Part shown: piece after piece, positions 1 to 11,952 of the stretch
Layout: each line of letters begins with the position of its first letter
Numbering within the stretch: the first letter of the stretch is position 1
DNA from: Wuchereria bancrofti
Lineage: Eukaryota; Nematoda; Chromadorea; Rhabditida; Onchocercidae
Reading direction: 5' to 3'
DNA: 64,000 nt
NCBI GenBank assembly: GCA_005281725.1
Contig: SSBO01000012.1
Location: forward strand, 5,037,564 to 5,101,563
Translations under genes and position numbers: made by a program
Notes under the pieces: model-generated
Seen by the model: only the letters and a program-made list of their open reading frames with translations
Database searches by the model: none
Told to the model about the DNA's origin: nothing

Positions 1-225
1 TAACTTCGATACGAAGAAAGAACAGGCAGTGAGAAAATTTAGAAGATCATTCATTCACGAAATAAAGAGAAAATTGGACTGATTCAGCAAACATTGTTGA
101 CCATCAGTGATCAACTATGGGAGGGGAGAAAGCGATATTATTCCGAGACAATTATTGCGTCTAGTGTATGCCTTTAATGAATATACAAATAACTGAAGAG
201 TAATAATCGACGCATATCCAATGTG

Positions 226-269
226 TTTTTTGCTCATTTGAGTTGGTAGCAACTCAAATGAGCAAAAAA
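226..269. repeat. Inverted repeat, 20-bp perfect stem with 4-nt loop
   Basis: Positions 226-245 are the exact reverse complement of 250-269, separated by the 4 bases GTAG. The stem reads TTTTTTGCTCATTTGAGTTG. It lies just beyond the 3' end of the leftward MAM gene. No transposon ends or target-site duplications were recognised. It could be a small MITE relic or a structured RNA element. Confidence 0.85.
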
Positions 270-408
270 ATTTTTAATAGCAAATGTTTTTTATTACACT
301 TCGATTAATAATTTTTTTCCGTGTTTTATAAAAATTGCAAAGAAACAAAATTCAAAATAAGTAAAAAAAAATTTGAGGAATTTGAACTGCTCTCAATGAA
401 CCGAAATA

Positions 409-414
409 TTTATT
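409..414 (-). promoter_or_regulatory. Poly(A) signal of the MAM-domain gene
   Basis: AATAAA on the minus strand, about 27 bases beyond the stop codon of the MAM gene, a normal nematode spacing. Confidence 0.6.
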
Positions 415-440
415 AAACAAGTTTAGGTAGACCGTTAGCT

Positions 441-3400
441 CTACACTGAACAGGCAATATTATTGTCAACATCGGTAACAGTAATGTTTGTAATGGAAAC
501 ACGGGCACTTCTAGAATTATCAACTAACTTTGCAACCATATAAAACTTTGTATCACTAGGTAGTACTTCCATGAAATCATGATGCCAGCCATGTCCTGCA
601 CTGTCTCCTCCAACTTTGAAACAGCTATCCAGCTCTCGGCTAATGCTATCATGACATACAAAAACCACAGATGTATTCGCCTGGAAGCAGTTTTTGCGGA
701 ACTCTCGATAAATACCCAACTCATTCTTAATCGTTGTTGCACAAATTTGCTCAGCTTTTATTTTGCGACCAATCAAACAGTTTAAAAATGTCTTGTCAAA
801 ACTACTGATGGATGTATCTGTCATAATTAAATATAACTGACTTATCATAATTTCGTAAACTTTGAAACATACATGAAGAGAGACTTACATCGTTGCGGTA
901 CAAAAAGTGAATCCTCGCAGCAGCATTTAGACGGAAAGTTGGTGATTCGAGTACTGCTACTTTTCCTTTTTTAAATAAAAATGCGGTAACAGCGCCTTCT
1001 CGTGCTTTGAAATTACTCTGAGACAAAGCAACTCGACCTGAACTGTATAGACATGTTTGACCTGAAATTTTGACAACTGCTCCAAGCATTCATTTTCAGT
1101 ATATAAGTCTAATCAGTAAACGAGCAAGACATGTTATTACCTCCCATGAAGTTACAAGAAAGAAGTCGGCAAACATTTGGATCAGGTATTTGGGCTAATC
1201 CAGAACCAAATAAACGCACGCCGTGATGGCGTATTACTGATGGACATATGTCACCCTGAAATGGTCTGAAAATCTTATTTCATAACTTTAGAAAATAGAA
1301 TACACCAATAAAGAAGTCTCGAGATATGTTGATTTAAACTATCTTTTCGTTTCTTTTTTCCCTTGCACAAACAATCTTTTGTTTGGATTCTAACTCTTAA
1401 TACAAAGATTAAAAAATGTTTCCGCAAACTAGCAAAATTTTCTTTGTTTTTCTCACTTCCAACTTGAAATCCCTTCAATAATTATAATTCTTACCACAAC
1501 TATTAGATCATCAATCAGTGCCATTCCTTGAGAAGATGATTCCGCTTTCAAAGCAATCCGTACCGGATGATTCATTTCCGGCAAATCAACTAACGCAGGT
1601 CCAGGTTGTTTTAGGACTATTTGCTGGCAATCAACCGCTTCCAAAATCTTATCTTCAAGCAAACAAACGTCCAAACGTGTGTTACCACTAAGCCAGAATC
1701 TGAAATATTTTTTTATAAAATAGATCTTCTATGAAGAAGACTTGAATTCCGTTTTAGAATTCTATGACAGTCAAGATCTCATTAATGCATCTGCAGTATC
1801 AATTCAATTTATTTCGATCACTATGCAAAATTCAATTTCTATGTAATTTTTGGGAAAAGTGGAGAATTGCTGTGAATTGCAAAATCATTTTGCTGTATCA
1901 TTTTACGACAAATGCAAACCAGCTTTTGTAACGTCAAACGGTATCAATAGACACCTTATAGGCTATCAACTACTTGTATCACTTATAATTACTCAGTTCA
2001 TACAGACATATTTCAAATTCTTAAGTCAAATGTATTTAGATTTTAAAATTAGATGTTAACAAAAACCTAAATGTAAGTGTAGTTTGACCGGAAATGCATC
2101 GGACTGGTTCAGTGATTAGCGTTGATGCTTGACCAGATTTCAAGTGGACAACAGCAAATTCGCCATCTAAATGAAAGATTTTTGTTTGTTTTCGTGTTCT
2201 TCAGCAGTAATTGCATATTTGTTTTATTATAAACAAAACTTACCCGGCAATTCAGAACTACCAGTAAGAGAAATAAATTTGTGCTTATTAAGTGGCGTGG
2301 TACCAATCTGCCATGCCGGTTCTGCTTGTTCATGATTTGCCCACATACAGTCTACAGCACGTCTTTCAAATGAACAGTCCAAATCCCAAAAATCAAACAT
2401 TAATTATTTAATTTACGGGACTTGTTTCTATAAATGTCTTTAGTTCATGTAAACAGAAATGCAAGAAGTTATGAAGAGATTTAAAATAAAACGAGTTTTA
2501 GAAATATCTGAAATTCGAGTATTTGACACACAGTTATAATGACATGATTGGCATGTTTGTAAAAAGATAACGTCAATATGAGATTTTTTTACTTTGGTTG
2601 AAAATATTGGTCTTTGCATTAGTGCACTAAGCATGGGTGTCGGATAAAAATTGCCACCGAGATCCCAAGCATTTACTGCTTCACTACAAAATGTCCCTTC
2701 ATAATTTATATCATCGATTGCAATAAAGTTGTCGTAGTCATTGTTGATACTTTTCACTTCAACTGTTAGCTACAAAAAAAGCTTTAACTGAAATCTGATA
2801 AATTAATAAAAAATATGAACATTTATAAATTTACCATAAATTTGCCATTTTTGATGGTAATTTTGCCCATTGGAGGAAATTTATTAATTTTCTAAAATCT
2901 GGTAAATCCATTAACTTATTAATAAATCATTAAATCTGATAAATTTAGAACTCACGAAATCTGATAAATTTGCTAACTTTAACGAACACTGAATCAGTTA
3001 GAAAAAGGTCGAGAACTACCATAACAATTTAATAAATTTATGTAAATGAGATTAATTCACGTTCAAACTAAAATTTTTAAAAATCACAGAAAATGTCGAC
3101 AGCTTGTTGAATTTCATGCTAACAAGAGCAGGTGATAAAGCCATTGGTACCAAATGACATTCTGTAGCATTTAACGAACGATCTCGAGCACAAATTTCCA
3201 AAGCCACATTACGAGTTGTCCAGAATCTACTCTCATACTTCATTCATCAGTAAAAAGTTTAAAATAACAAGTAATAAATGGATGAAACGATAAGGATGAA
3301 AGATTTTACCTTGTAGCAGTTATGCCCCCAAGATTTGTTTTTGCCTCACATACGCCATACTAGTTACAAAAAACCGATCTAAACTACAAAGTCCAAAATG

Positions 3401-6048
3401 AGTAACCTGAAGCTAAATTTAGATGTGTTTTCTATTTGGCAATCAATTGGATCAGACTGTAAAACATTAAAAGGACCGTGACGATTCTGCTCAATGTACA
3501 TGAATAAAAAGGGTGCTTCTGGTACCGGTAAAGCACCCGTTGCATTAAACATTAATTCATTGCTCGGTGATTCGTCGGCTACCTGCCACATCTGTAGAAA
3601 TTAAATCAATCAGTTTTCTTTTCTGTAAAAACAAAGCTACCCATAACAAAAAAAAAAAAAACTTGAAATTCAGTTTAAATAGCACTGACGACCTCTAATC
3701 CATAACCGACTGTGCGCCACCGACATTTTGAAGTAAAATTGTTGCAGTTCAGCTCATGAGCCGCTTTAACAAGACTTCCTTTACTGGATGTAATGAACGG
3801 TCGACCTCGAAAATTCTCGCCCAGATCAACTACAAAGAAAAATATTCAAATCACATGTTTCAAATACTTATTCTCCAAACTGCAAAAAAAAATATTGTGA
3901 GGATAATAAAAACATAAAGTTGTTTCATTGTGTCCAAAAATTCTAGCTTAAAAAATATCGTTGTTTACTGAAAATTATTGGTAAGATTTAGAATGAGTTT
4001 AAATTTAAAGATAAAAAAGGGAAAAGCTAATAAGAAAAACATATTTGAAATTCTGCATAAAGAGGCTCGATAGACGATATTGTCGACCATGACAAATGAA
4101 CCTTCACGATTTGCTATGTTATATGCCTTGATCCCAATGCTATATGCAAAAAGGTATCAAATTCTAACGAAATTATTAAAAACTAGTTAAAAGTTCAGAA
4201 TCTCGAAATATGGTGGTTTTCAAAATAACAAGTGCAAGAAAGATACAGTTGATGTCTTAATTCCGAGTTAAGTATGTGAAACAAATTGAATGAAATATCA
4301 AAGCTATCCATACCTGAATTCTTCATCACGTGGCGGAATTTCAGCTGTGCATTCAGTATTGAGCAAAACTGTACCACAGTCAACAAAAGGTTTTTCCGGC
4401 AAAATAACAAGCCGATCTTTTTTTTGTTTCAATAACAACACTTCTACTCGTGCACCATTGTACAACCAAAACCTGAAAGGAATAATCTATCTGGTAAAAA
4501 CTAAATTTGGATAATGCATTGAAAGTTATTCGAAATTCACACGAATTTTAGAATTAGTTATGAGTAAATTGTTTTATGTGAAAGGGAAACATACGTAAAA
4601 GTAAGAATTCCTGTGTTGTTTTGACAAAGAATTGGTGAACTTTTCAAGACAGCAGTTTGTTCCTCTTGTTTCCGATCTCCAGTAAACAAAAGCTTGTCAC
4701 CTGAAAATGGGAAACTTTGTCCGCTATCAATTTATTAAAATTAATCATTAAGACTTTTTTTCATAATTTCTATAATTTAGAACATTATCTCCCATATTCA
4801 CTTAAGAGTACATTTTGTTTAATTTTTTTAACCAGGTTTTGATAACTTTCTCTGATTTTTGCCAGCGAAGCCATGATAATATCTCTAGCTTAATGAGAAA
4901 TTCCATGAGTCTACTCCATTACTTTTTCCCTTTAGTTAGTCATCATCTTACTGTCGTAAGGTGTTGGATCAGGTTTTGCTTGATTTTAAAAATAATAGAT
5001 GAAATCGCAATGTGGCGCGCTAGGAAAAAACTGATCAACGGCATTTTACCAATACATTCCTTATGCATTCCCCAAATATAGCGATGTAGTCATTTTAAAT
5101 ACAATTTTGAATTTTTTATCTGAACCTCGAGCCAGTCGACTTGGTCCTGGCCGGATTTGTAACACAGGGAATTCCTTAAAATCAATTTTTTCAAATAAGT
5201 GAAAGTCGAGGGAATCGAGTGCTTCTTGCTCTCTAACATTTCGCCACTGACATTTCTTTATATCATCAAATGTACAGTCCAGATCATTGGCATGTCGTAT
5301 CGGTTTGTTGTCATGTTGACCTAAAAGGAAGGCTTGGCATTAGTAATCCTCGGAAAAGAAAAGTATATCTTAACGATCGCTTTATTATTGCTACGATACT
5401 ATCAAGGTGTCAGGAAAAAGGAACAACCAGTCCTATCTGAATGTTTTTGGTTGCCAGCCGCCGTTCTACTTTTTAACTTTCACTACTCCAACCTATGTCT
5501 TAATGTTGTCGCTAAAAACACTCGGCATCAACAGCCGTTACGAAGTTGATGCACCTGTTCCTTAATTTAAAAAGATATAACCACCACTGTTATTACCGGT
5601 TTCATCAAAACCGTTTTCTATCCATTCAATTCCAAGATACTCTTTCAATTTCATCCTCTCATATCCGTATCCAGCCATACATCCATTCCCTGCAACCTTC
5701 ATGAATTCATGAAAATGAAGATACACTTAATTATTTACTATGGTAAATTAGATTCATTCAATTGTTAATTATGGTAAGTCGTATGATTTAAAAAATTTTA
5801 CTGCACTAAGCCTCATTTCTTAATTATTGGATAAATTTTACACAAAATAATAAATAAATTGCGACAAGCATTGTAAAGTTCCAAACAGATGAGCAATAAA
5901 ATATGCTCTTTCTATTCTCATAATAATGAATCCGGAAAAAAAGACTTAAAACTGAGTTATTGAAATCAAAATCTTGAATAAAAAAGATAATAATACCTGA
6001 GGGGAAGAGAAGGAACAGGAGTATTAAGGAGGAGCACATTATGAACAT
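441..6048 (-). CDS. Secreted multidomain protein with four MAM-like domains
   Basis: Sixteen exons were read: 6048-5997, 5689-5597, 5320-5126, 4700-4595, 4472-4314, 4139-4041, 3829-3690, 3591-3407, 3226-3088, 2769-2593, 2397-2244, 2166-2067, 1699-1495, 1255-1141, 1061-889 and 836-441, about 828 aa. The first exon is a hydrophobic signal peptide (MFIMCSSLILLFLLFPSG). Four repeats follow, each with a Cys pair around an acidic/Trp segment (LDCTFDD..CQW, LNCNN..CRW, LDCSFERR..CMW, and a degenerate fourth), a core such as LTFTFWLYNGARVEV, FRFWTTRNVALEIC or FRFWLSGNTRLDVC, and an end such as FIAIDDINYEGTFC or GSFVMVDNIVYRASLC. These are hallmarks of MAM domains, which act in extracellular adhesion and in matrix proteins. 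No transmembrane helix or protease domain was seen, so it is probably secreted. Two junctions do not resolve: the phase at 4041/3829, and a missing AG acceptor at 2398. The specific orthologue is not recognised. Confidence 0.75.
2789..2990. repeat. Degenerate AATCTGATAAAT-type repeats inside an intron
   Basis: Variants of AAATCTG(A/G)TAAAT recur at least four times with irregular spacing inside the MAM-gene intron between 2770 and 3087. They look like an AT-rich minisatellite-like expansion. No coding content was seen. Confidence 0.45.
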
Positions 6049-9000
6049 TTTTGGTAATGTGGTTCATGAATTTGCGAAGAATGCCTTACTGCTGTTACTC
6101 AACAAAATCCCTTTTCATCCTTCTTTGTTTCGCATAACTTTCCGTTTCTATCCCATTTTCCTTTCCATATCATCACATCGCCAACTCGCTCTTGCCTATT
6201 CCCGAATCTCACAGTGGATGCAGTAACTGTGCTGCATCCAGAAACTGACTGTTATTCGATACGCGCATAGATCAAGATACCCTACCAATTTCGTACTACT
6301 TCTGCTACTGCCGTTGCTTTTGCTCACTATTCTTCTCTCTATCATCATGAAGACAAAAAACTCGTTCCATGACCCACAATTACTTCAAAAATTTGAAACT
6401 TTCTTCTTAAAGATTCTTTCGCAGATATTTCTTTAATGAGATTTTCAACTGAATTTTAGTTTATAACACTGATGTGTTTTCAACAATTTCAGCTTTTAAA
6501 TATGTCATTAAACAACCATCAGTGTTAAGTACATCTAGTATCGAAAATTAATTACTAAACTCTTCTCACTAAAAGGAAACTGAAAATATTAAGTCACAGG
6601 TGATTGAAAAAATAATCAAATTTGATTATTTTTTCAATCACCAAAGAATTACATAACATCTTTAATAGTTTAATCAGATCATTAAATGTAATGCTGATAG
6701 TGTATAATGATAGCTGTGTAGCTTAAGCTTATGACTTCCAAAGACATGGTAAAGTATTTTAGGATAGAATCTGCACTGACGTTTTCAATTATTACGTACC
6801 ACTTTAAAAACTTTATGAGTTAATATATCTACAACTAAACACTGAATATAATCATTTAGTGCAAACATTTGAGATATTCCAATAAAGTTGCCAGGGAAAA
6901 CTTTTCAACTTATCTGTTTAATTTCCCTATGAAATCGCAGATATTTTCTTCCCATAAGAAGTTAAAGTGGTCAGATAATGATGAAGTTGCACTTTTATCT
7001 GCGTGTTATCAGCGTTTTCATCCGCCTAGATGTGCTTTCCTTGAAATCCCTAACCATTCACAATCAGAGTTGCGCGTGAAAGAAGGTTACATCTTCTCTC
7101 GTTTTCTTCTGTTTGCAAATGTAGTCAATAAATAGCTATATTTTCAGAAACTTAATAGAATTATTGAAATTTTTTAGCTCCAAAAAATACTGTTGATCCA
7201 GACCATAAATCAGTGCCGTCGAGATTTTATAAAGTGCGTATTTTCAGTTAAGAAATTAAATGCATTTTTTCTTAACTTGAGAGTTAAATTCAAAAACATT
7301 TTGCCATAATCATTGCAGTATTGCTTCATTCATATTTGTTAAACCAATGAAATTGACTATAATCTTGTTAACTAGCTTGTCATATCTCCTAGGATCTCTC
7401 ATTGATTGTTGCATTTCAAAGATGATCCATAACTCTGTATTTATTCATCATACTAGTACGTTTTGCATGGATTAGCCTGAGCGTATCTGATGCATACTTT
7501 GATTCAACAACATTTCAACAGCTGTGCTACTTATGAAGTGATGATGAGGTTTGTAACAGTTAGCTACACACTAAGTTGCACCAATTGTCACTTTATTTTT
7601 TGTCTCTTTCTAAATAACTGCAACCAAATTTTCTCGATTTGCTTGAAGATTTTGAAAAATATCTTTTACTATATTTAAACGCCATAAGTTCGTCACCCCT
7701 TTCTACTCCAATTTGACATCTTATTAATTATGAAGCTGTCCACAGCATCGCATTTTACCATCAGTTTAGCTTAGAATTTATCTAGAGTACAATTTATTCT
7801 TATCAGCGAAAAAAGGTAATTGTTGTTGAACGTTCATTTCAAATGTTGCGACAAAAGCTATGAGAGTGCCAGTTATAAATTTGATGATTTGACATCTTCT
7901 GTTTTACAATCAGAAGGTTTTAATTTGAGCAAATCAAAGTTAGCAAATTCAATAACATCTCGTGGAATTATTATCCTGGGATAGCGTGTTAAGAATTTGT
8001 TTTACAATTGATTACTCTTCACAGTTTTTATATAGAAGAGTTTCTCCCAATAGTCGATCATGATGAAAATGAGATATATGAAGTTATCGTCCGTTAGATT
8101 CGATTTTTTCTGAAGAATCGTCATTGATTTTTGGAATATTGTTGTTCTTATTGTCCAGTTATACTGGCAAATTTATGTAAACAATATTGTTACGAAAAAT
8201 ATTGATTTACTTCCAATTATATTAACTGTTGTGAAAGGATCTCTGTATAGAGAATCTGAATTTTTCAGAGAAATTATAGTAAACAATAATTTATCACGAA
8301 ATATTTTCAGCAGCATAATCCAAGCTGCTGCAAATTATTTCTTATAGGAAACAGCGATGTTCAGCATTGTCAAATTTAATGTCTTTTTGTATGATAATAT
8401 CAAATCTGATTTTAAAAGTATCCTCAATCGATGCAGTTTGGATGGAATTATTTTCCGCTTTTTTTTGCAATCATTTGTAACTCTGATAGTGCTGTGTAAT
8501 TAATACCCTGTAATCTTTTTTCTTTTTTTATTATCAAACACGGAATGCAATAACCTTTCTGAGGTTTTGCTTTTAACATGGAGCTAAATTTCAAAATCGA
8601 TTCAAGGAAAAAGATGCGGACTGATCCTTTCGCAGTTGTGTTACTGACGACCATGCCTTAATCGGCAATGCAACTGGCTGTAAATTACAAATGTTATAGC
8701 TTTTTCCAGAGTCTTTCCAAAATAGTTCATCTGGTTTGCAGTTTCTTGATACACTCACTGTGCGACTTTTAGAAAAAACGAGCCAGATTAAAATTCCAAA
8801 TTCCAATTTTTTTAAAAATATAGCTACATAAGATAATCTAATAATCTAGCCAGATTAAAAAAAATTAGTAGACTATGTTTAATTTCTCATATTTCAAATT
8901 CGATCTGGTAATATCATTCTAACAGTGAATACACAAATTATACTAGAATATGAAAATATTCTAGCTACTTCAAGAAGAGGCGAATATACTGCTACCGCTT

Positions 9001-11952
9001 CTTCGATAAAAATTTAATGATTCAAATCATGGTAGAAACTGGCGAATATACTAAACAGAATGGCTTTTGATGTCATAAACCTGTTTAACATAGGATACAA
9101 CTAATAGGTGTAGGGCAATTAGATTAGGGTTCACTAAGCAACCGAAAATTCAAGGCACTGCTTGGAATTTACTTCATTCTATCGCGCTCTTTTTTAGCTT
9201 GATTTTGATGAAAAAACAGCTTAAATCATTTATGGCTTTCCTGTACAAATGCTTTTTGATAGCATCTAATTGGTTTGCTTACGTCACCAGTCCCAGCAGT
9301 TCCAGTACATATAAATAATTCATTGAAAAACTGGATTAACAAATTTTTAAATTCCATTGCGAAAGTCACTTCCTTATGCAAGAGTGTGTACAACAATCAG
9401 TACCTCAGTCACAAGATTCAAAACGTTCACTTTTTAATCACCGTACTTCGGAGCTTTTTCGTGAAATAAAAAACCTGAAGAAATTTCTGAATTGTAACAG
9501 ATTTAAAGACGGAAAACGATATTTTGGAAGGAAAAAGAATTTAGTAAAAAATAATTTTGGGTTAGATAGTATTCCGTCCTTCTAAATTGCATCTACAAAT
9601 ATGAATTTCTTTCAGGTTTGATAAGGTGTAAGACGGAGAATTAGGTGAAATTCCTTTAAAAGAAACTATTGGTGAGACAAACTGACGAAAAGCGATCCGT
9701 GAACCACAAATTTTCCTGATAGAACATTATTCATAAAACAAATTACTGTAATAGTGACATCGTGGAAGCTGGGTGATATGGCGCAGTGTATGCTTAGGGA
9801 CGATATATTTTTATTTGTTCGGTGCCTGGCGCCGAAAGTGTGTGCTCGCTTTCCACTGCGGAGTATCTGCTATAAGCGCCCCTCTTCTCCTCTCCCTTCA
9901 CCTCCAACTTCAAGGTTCGCTTCTACAATTCTCAGTGCGTAGTTTCTCAAAAGAGGAAAAAAGTCAACCATCAATTTAAATTTGTACATTTTAGCGTCAT
10001 GTGGAAGCAGGCAGGCAGACAGGCATTTTTTGGTCCCTGTTGCTACATCATTGCCCATTTGCATATCTATTCCCATTTAATTTTGCTCTTTTCTGTTGGC
10101 TTCAGTTTGCAACTTTCTTCATTCCAGCCACATTGATTGCTCAAAACTACTTGAAATTTCGAATTTCGGGGTTACTGACACGCCTTGTACTGCTTAGAAC
10201 GATGAAAAATAAATGAATCTACTCGTCTTGTCTTCTGTGCTGTACTATAGAAAACAATGAAACGAAAACAACTTCCCACCTGTATTTGCATTGCGTTACT
10301 CCCTTCAATTTTACCTTCACGGTCTGTTACTTCATGTTACGATTTCTTCCTGCTTCGTACATTATAAGCCACGCACATTATCCACGTCACCCAAATTATT
10401 CGCTTCTATTTTCGTTCGTACAAACATATCTTCATTCATATATGGTCAAACTAATAGGATATTTGTATCCATAACTTCACTGGAGTCATCCAAATATGCC
10501 GCTGTAACAGAATAGCCATTTTCTTACTTTATAATTTCTTCTTACTCGCTTTCACATTTCCAAATAGTTAAAGATCAGTGCTATCATTACAGCGATTTGT
10601 TTCATTTTAGTAAAGAGAAAGATGTACTTAATAGAATGAGTATTTAGCTGTAAAGATGGTTAAGTACATTAAGTTATCAATAATGAGTTGCTTCAATAAA
10701 ATCTTAACTCGAAAAGTTGTGATTGATCAAGGAGTACGACGCTTGCTTCTTGTTAGTTTCTGCAGTTCTAAACTAAGCTACCGCATTGTTGAAATGTTGA
10801 CTGTATATGAATTGAATGACACACTATTAAGTAGTGAAGTTTTGAGTGTTAGGTCCGAATTACTATTTTAATATGCTATCAAATATTTTTTGGTAACTCA
10901 AGCGACGGCCATTTAAAGAAAATGAAGCCTAAATAAAACAGTTAAATCGATCCAGGGAGCATGAAGGTAACAGAGAAGACATGGTCTTTCCCAGTGAATT
11001 GGAACAGGCCTCTTTTCTTGTTCCTTTTTTCTCGTCTCCATCTTAAACATTATTAGACCAGCGGGAATGCCTTGCACCTGTGTAGGCAATATAAGTATAC
11101 TGTTCAAATCAGAATATCGATAGCCATAGCCGACCTAGCTACGTCTCATTTCATGTTGATGTGTTACTTCATCTCCCTTCCTTTGCACCTCTTCATAATT
11201 TGTGAAAATGTGCCTCTTGTCACCTCGATAACTCTTGTAACTCCCGCGTCATCTTAGGGAATGCTTTCAAGAACAATGCAATATCCTAACAACACACCCA
11301 TCCCGAGTAGCTCCACTCCACATTGATTTTTCATGTTGTTTTTAAAATAAGTGCAACTATGGTATACATACCCACACACACACACTACACAACACAGGCA
11401 CATACGTACATATATATGTGTGCACTGTACATCTCGTCGATTCATGAGCATGCATGTACGTCCATATATTTCCGAGGAGGGTTCTATCGGGTGCACGCAC
11501 ACGGTTGCTTATACAGTGGGGGATTGCTGAGCAATACTTCGCCTCATTTGTGTGGGTGAGATACGTTTATTATAAATTGCTCCAGTATTGATGCTGGTTA
11601 GAGCACAGATGTTCGACGTAGATCGATCAATTTAGTATCACTCCTCTCCTCCCGGTTCTTGTGTAACTTCATCCTGGCTAGACTTTGATCTATTTCTACT
11701 TTACTATGCACTGTTGAGTTGCACGTAGCTCTTTGAAATAGGATGTCGGATGGACAATTGTGGTGTTCGTCTGCATGTAATTTGACACATTACAGTTGCA
11801 GTCACTTCAATTAATTCATTGATCTTTCAAGTAGACTGTAAATAGAATGCGTGCAGTACTTACTCATATTGTAATGTTCAGTGAAAGTATTTCACATAAT
11901 TTATCAGATTTGGATCGATAGTGTGTCTTGTGATGTTCTAAAGGCAATAAAT
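6049..11952. other. Intergenic, no supported gene
   Basis: This 5.9-kb stretch lies between the diverging MAM gene and the IkB-like gene. Open frames here are short, lack splice-linked partners and show no recognisable domain. It holds a 44-bp palindrome (listed separately), a pyrimidine-rich tract near 9877-9905 and a short CA run at 11373-11390. The promoters of both flanking genes should lie at its two ends, but no defined motif could be assigned. Confidence 0.6.
6599..6642. repeat. Perfect 44-bp palindrome with no spacer
   Basis: Bases 6599-6620 (GGTGATTGAAAAAATAATCA, then AA) are followed directly by their exact reverse complement at 6621-6642. There is no mismatch and no loop. Perfect palindromes of this length are unstable on replication, so a recent origin or an active element is plausible. 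No terminal duplication is obvious. Confidence 0.9.

Noticed and set aside
3310..3360. Short open stretch (GVCEAKTNLGGITAT) as an extra MAM-gene exon
   Set aside because: Its phase does not fit, whereas joining 3407 directly to 3226 gives KFSFRFWTTRN, matching the other MAM units.
6869..7135. Plus-strand open frame of 88 codons
   Set aside because: No recognisable domain, no flanking splice sites and no in-phase neighbour exons.
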